7,541 nucleotides of DNA. Source: a bacterium (GTDB taxonomy: Bacteria > Bacillota_I > Bacilli_A > RF39 > UBA660). The translations under genes and the position numbers were made by a program. Below the pieces are notes generated by a model. That model was not told the origin of the DNA. It was given only the letters and a program-made list of their open reading frames with translations, and did not search any database. Below are positions 6,253 through 7,541 of this stretch, piece by piece. Location of the stretch: assembly GCA_014846175.1 (NCBI GenBank), contig RKAV01000069.1:1-7541 (forward strand), written 5' to 3'. Numbering within the stretch: position 1 is the stretch's first letter; each line of letters starts with the position of its first letter.

Positions 6253-6588
6253 CTAATCTTCATACATTATTTCAATAAGTGATATGTCTTCCCCTAGTTT
6301 ATTTATATAATCATTTCCTAATTTATTTTTTAGTTTTTCAAATTTCTTAATAAACTCATCAGCAGGTAACAAAAATAAATCAAGTGAAGACAAAACTAAA
6401 TCTTTAGCATAATATACACCATTTCTATCTAAATAGTTAAGTATTTTATATATATTTTCTGCATCCATTTTTGCAATTGTTTCAGTATCAAAGTTTTCTT
6501 TTAATATTAGTATATCTATATCATCTAATCCCATTTTTCTTAACTTTACTCCTATTCTTCTCATTAAAATCAAATTTACTAAGGTCAT
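6253..6588 (-). CDS. Hypothetical helical-repeat ORF, 3' part of a frame-disrupted gene (111 aa or less)
   Basis: No known family is recognised with confidence. From MGLDDIDIL (residue 19 of this frame) onward the sequence is coherent and predicted alpha-helical: ENIYKILNYLDRNG, then LSSLDLFLLPADEFIKKF, then LKNKLGNDYINK. This part resembles residues about 65-132 of the neighbouring upstream protein (6785-7504), for example NYL, and KYGKEAINK against KLGNDYINK. The first 18 codons of this frame look unlike protein, and none of the ATGs at its start has a good ribosome binding site (the nearest, AGGAG, is 14 bases before Met19). Deleting one A from the A5 run on the minus strand (6534-6538) joins this part to the preceding frame and gives a continuous product of about 162 residues. 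It may be a short real gene, but a broken one is more likely. It ends 28 bases before the T-box promoter, with no clear terminator. Confidence 0.4.
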   Translation of the reverse strand: MTLVNLILMRRIGVKLRKMGLDDIDILILKENFDTETIAKMDAENIYKILNYLDRNGVYYAKDLVLSSLDLFLLPADEFIKKFEKLKNKLGNDYINKLGEDISLIEIMYED

Positions 6589-6757
6589 ATCTTTTTATTT
6601 GTTCTTTTACATCTATTCCATATCTTTTCTTTAAAAAACCAGGTTGCTTACCAAGAAAAAAATTTAGTTTTCTATTTATTATTAAAGGTATATTATCATT
6701 AAAATAATTTATCAATGTAGAATATTCAGCTATTTTTATCAAAATAGATAATTGTTA
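6521..6757 (-). pseudogene. 5' fragment of the frame-disrupted helical-repeat gene
   Basis: This frame is open from a TAA (6757-6755) to a TGA (6523-6521). It has no ATG and no ribosome binding site near its first possible start, TTG 6742-6740. Its product contains IAEYSTLINYFND, KLNFFLGKQPGFLKKRYGIDV and KRYDLSKFDF, a helical, Lys-rich pattern like its neighbours. After K69, removing one A of the A5 run continues it as KK-MGLDDID into the 6253-6588 frame. The missing start and the frameshift together suggest a decaying copy of the family represented by the intact gene at 6785-7504. A single-base sequencing error in the homopolymer is the main alternative for the frameshift, but it would not explain the missing start. 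Confidence 0.5.
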
Positions 6758-6784
6758 AAATAGACGAAGTTAATCTTATATCAC

Positions 6785-7504
6785 TTATTTAACATGCTTT
6801 TTAGAAGTAAATAATTTTTGATAGCTCTTATGTCCTTCGCTATGAAGTATATCCCTAATATCCTCTATTTTAGCATGGTCTAGAATTTCTGATGTAAATA
6901 ATTCCGTATGATTATTATATACTTCGTTATAAAGTGTTTCCTTAACTTCTTTTATATTAGCTTGTGATAAAATAATTGAATTAAGCAATTCTAGATAATC
7001 TTTATATTTTTCACCATTTATTATAGCTATAGTTTCTTCTAAAATAGTAGAACCAAAAGTAAGCCCTGCAGCTATAGCTAAATTCCATTCTTTATCTAAT
7101 CCTAATTTTTCAACTTCAATTATTAAATTCTTATTACAAGACAAAGCAAATGTATTTTTGTTTATGGCTTCTTTTCCATATTTTTCTTCTATATATTCAT
7201 AAGTTTCTTTTAAACTATTAGGTTCTGTTGATAATACATGTAAACAAGATTCTATAGAAGAAAAGGATGCATTTTGTTGTTTTAAATAGTTAATATTTTC
7301 CTTTATAGCATCAACATTTCTATAAAGAATACTTGGACACTTTTCTATATTTTCCCCACTTACTTTTAATTCATTTATTAAATAGTTTAATGTTTTATCA
7401 ATTTCTAAATACTCTCCATGAGTAAGTATATTATTATTAATAATGTTTCCACTTAAAATATTATATTTATCACATAATATTTTTAATGTATATTCACCTA
7501 TCAT
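6785..7504 (-). CDS. Hypothetical alpha-helical repeat protein, 239 aa
   Basis: The family is not recognised. The protein appears soluble, with no signal peptide or membrane segment, and is rich in Glu, Lys, Asn and Ile. The middle part (about 52-135) shows paired-helix repeats such as KCPSILYRNVDAIKENINYL and VLSTEPNSLKETYEYIEEKYG, vaguely like mTERF-type helical repeats; this resemblance is by eye only. The C-terminal part holds a clear 29-residue tandem repeat. LLNS (173-176), LFTS (202-205) and LFTS (231-234) are exactly 29 apart, as are A182/A211, I184/I213, L191/L220 and E194/E223. The third unit is cut short 5 residues after LFTS, so the array may once have been longer. The start is firm: ATG at 7504-7502, with AAGGAGGA (7518-7511) 6 bases upstream. 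The stop is TAA. Forty-two bases of AT-rich sequence separate it from the related broken gene downstream. A binding or scaffold role is plausible, but no function can be assigned. Confidence 0.8.
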   Translation of the reverse strand: MIGEYTLKILCDKYNILSGNIINNNILTHGEYLEIDKTLNYLINELKVSGENIEKCPSILYRNVDAIKENINYLKQQNASFSSIESCLHVLSTEPNSLKETYEYIEEKYGKEAINKNTFALSCNKNLIIEVEKLGLDKEWNLAIAAGLTFGSTILEETIAIINGEKYKDYLELLNSIILSQANIKEVKETLYNEVYNNHTELFTSEILDHAKIEDIRDILHSEGHKSYQKLFTSKKHVK

Positions 7505-7541
7505 ATTTTCTCCTCCTTATTATTTAATTTTAATTTTTTGC

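Noticed and set aside
6471..6707. Plus-strand open frame of 78 codons opposite the broken repeat gene
   Set aside because: Its Leu/Phe/Ser-rich product is what antisense reading of Lys/Glu/Asn-rich AT-rich coding DNA gives, and no ribosome binding site was seen.
6743..6784. Terminator or promoter between the two repeat-protein genes
   Set aside because: This 42-base AT-rich gap shows no stem with a T-tract and no paired -35/-10 elements that I could defend.

Overview
The window is a strongly AT-rich stretch of a low-GC Gram-positive (Firmicutes/Bacillota) chromosome, probably from an uncultured gut-type member of the Bacilli. Evidence for this is a hisS-aspS operon under a T-box riboswitch, strong Shine-Dalgarno (SD) sequences, sigma-A type promoters, and an undecaprenyl-diphosphatase, which implies a peptidoglycan wall. 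The genetic code looks standard: Trp codons checked are TGG, and no in-frame TGA interrupts the long genes. Every supported gene lies on the minus strand, so transcription runs from the right end of the window to the left. No tRNA, rRNA, CRISPR array, insertion sequence or origin was seen.

Reading in the direction of transcription: (1) 7504-6785 encodes an unrecognised alpha-helical protein ending in a 29-residue tandem repeat. (2) 6757-6253 holds a related-looking protein split between two reading frames; removing one A from an A5 run rejoins the two pieces. (3) 6225-2873 is the aminoacyl-tRNA synthetase operon: a promoter, a complete T-box leader, hisS, aspS and an intrinsic terminator. The leader can be folded by eye, with an AGUA/GAA specifier loop, a GAC (Asp) specifier and a UGGC acceptor-end-binding bulge. 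Both tRNA contacts point to tRNA-Asp, not tRNA-His. (4) 2834-486 is a membrane-protein operon: an extended -10 promoter, uppP, a ZIP-type metal transporter and a PF06541-type putative transporter protein. Its genes are separated by 2 and 9 bases, and SD sequences lie in or across the upstream stop codons. (5) A weak hairpin, then a separate consensus promoter drives a short helix-turn-helix protein (374-18) with 30-residue TPR-like repeats. Its repeat array stops abruptly in the third unit.

The centre is therefore housekeeping: charging of His and Asp tRNAs, lipid-carrier recycling and metal uptake. It is flanked on both sides by poorly characterised repeat proteins, which is where novelty is most likely. 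The most distinctive points are the Cys/Asp/Glu/His tail on HisRS, the dissectable T-box with overlapping Asp and His codons, the repeat proteins at both ends, and a ZIP transporter lacking the usual second-motif glutamate.
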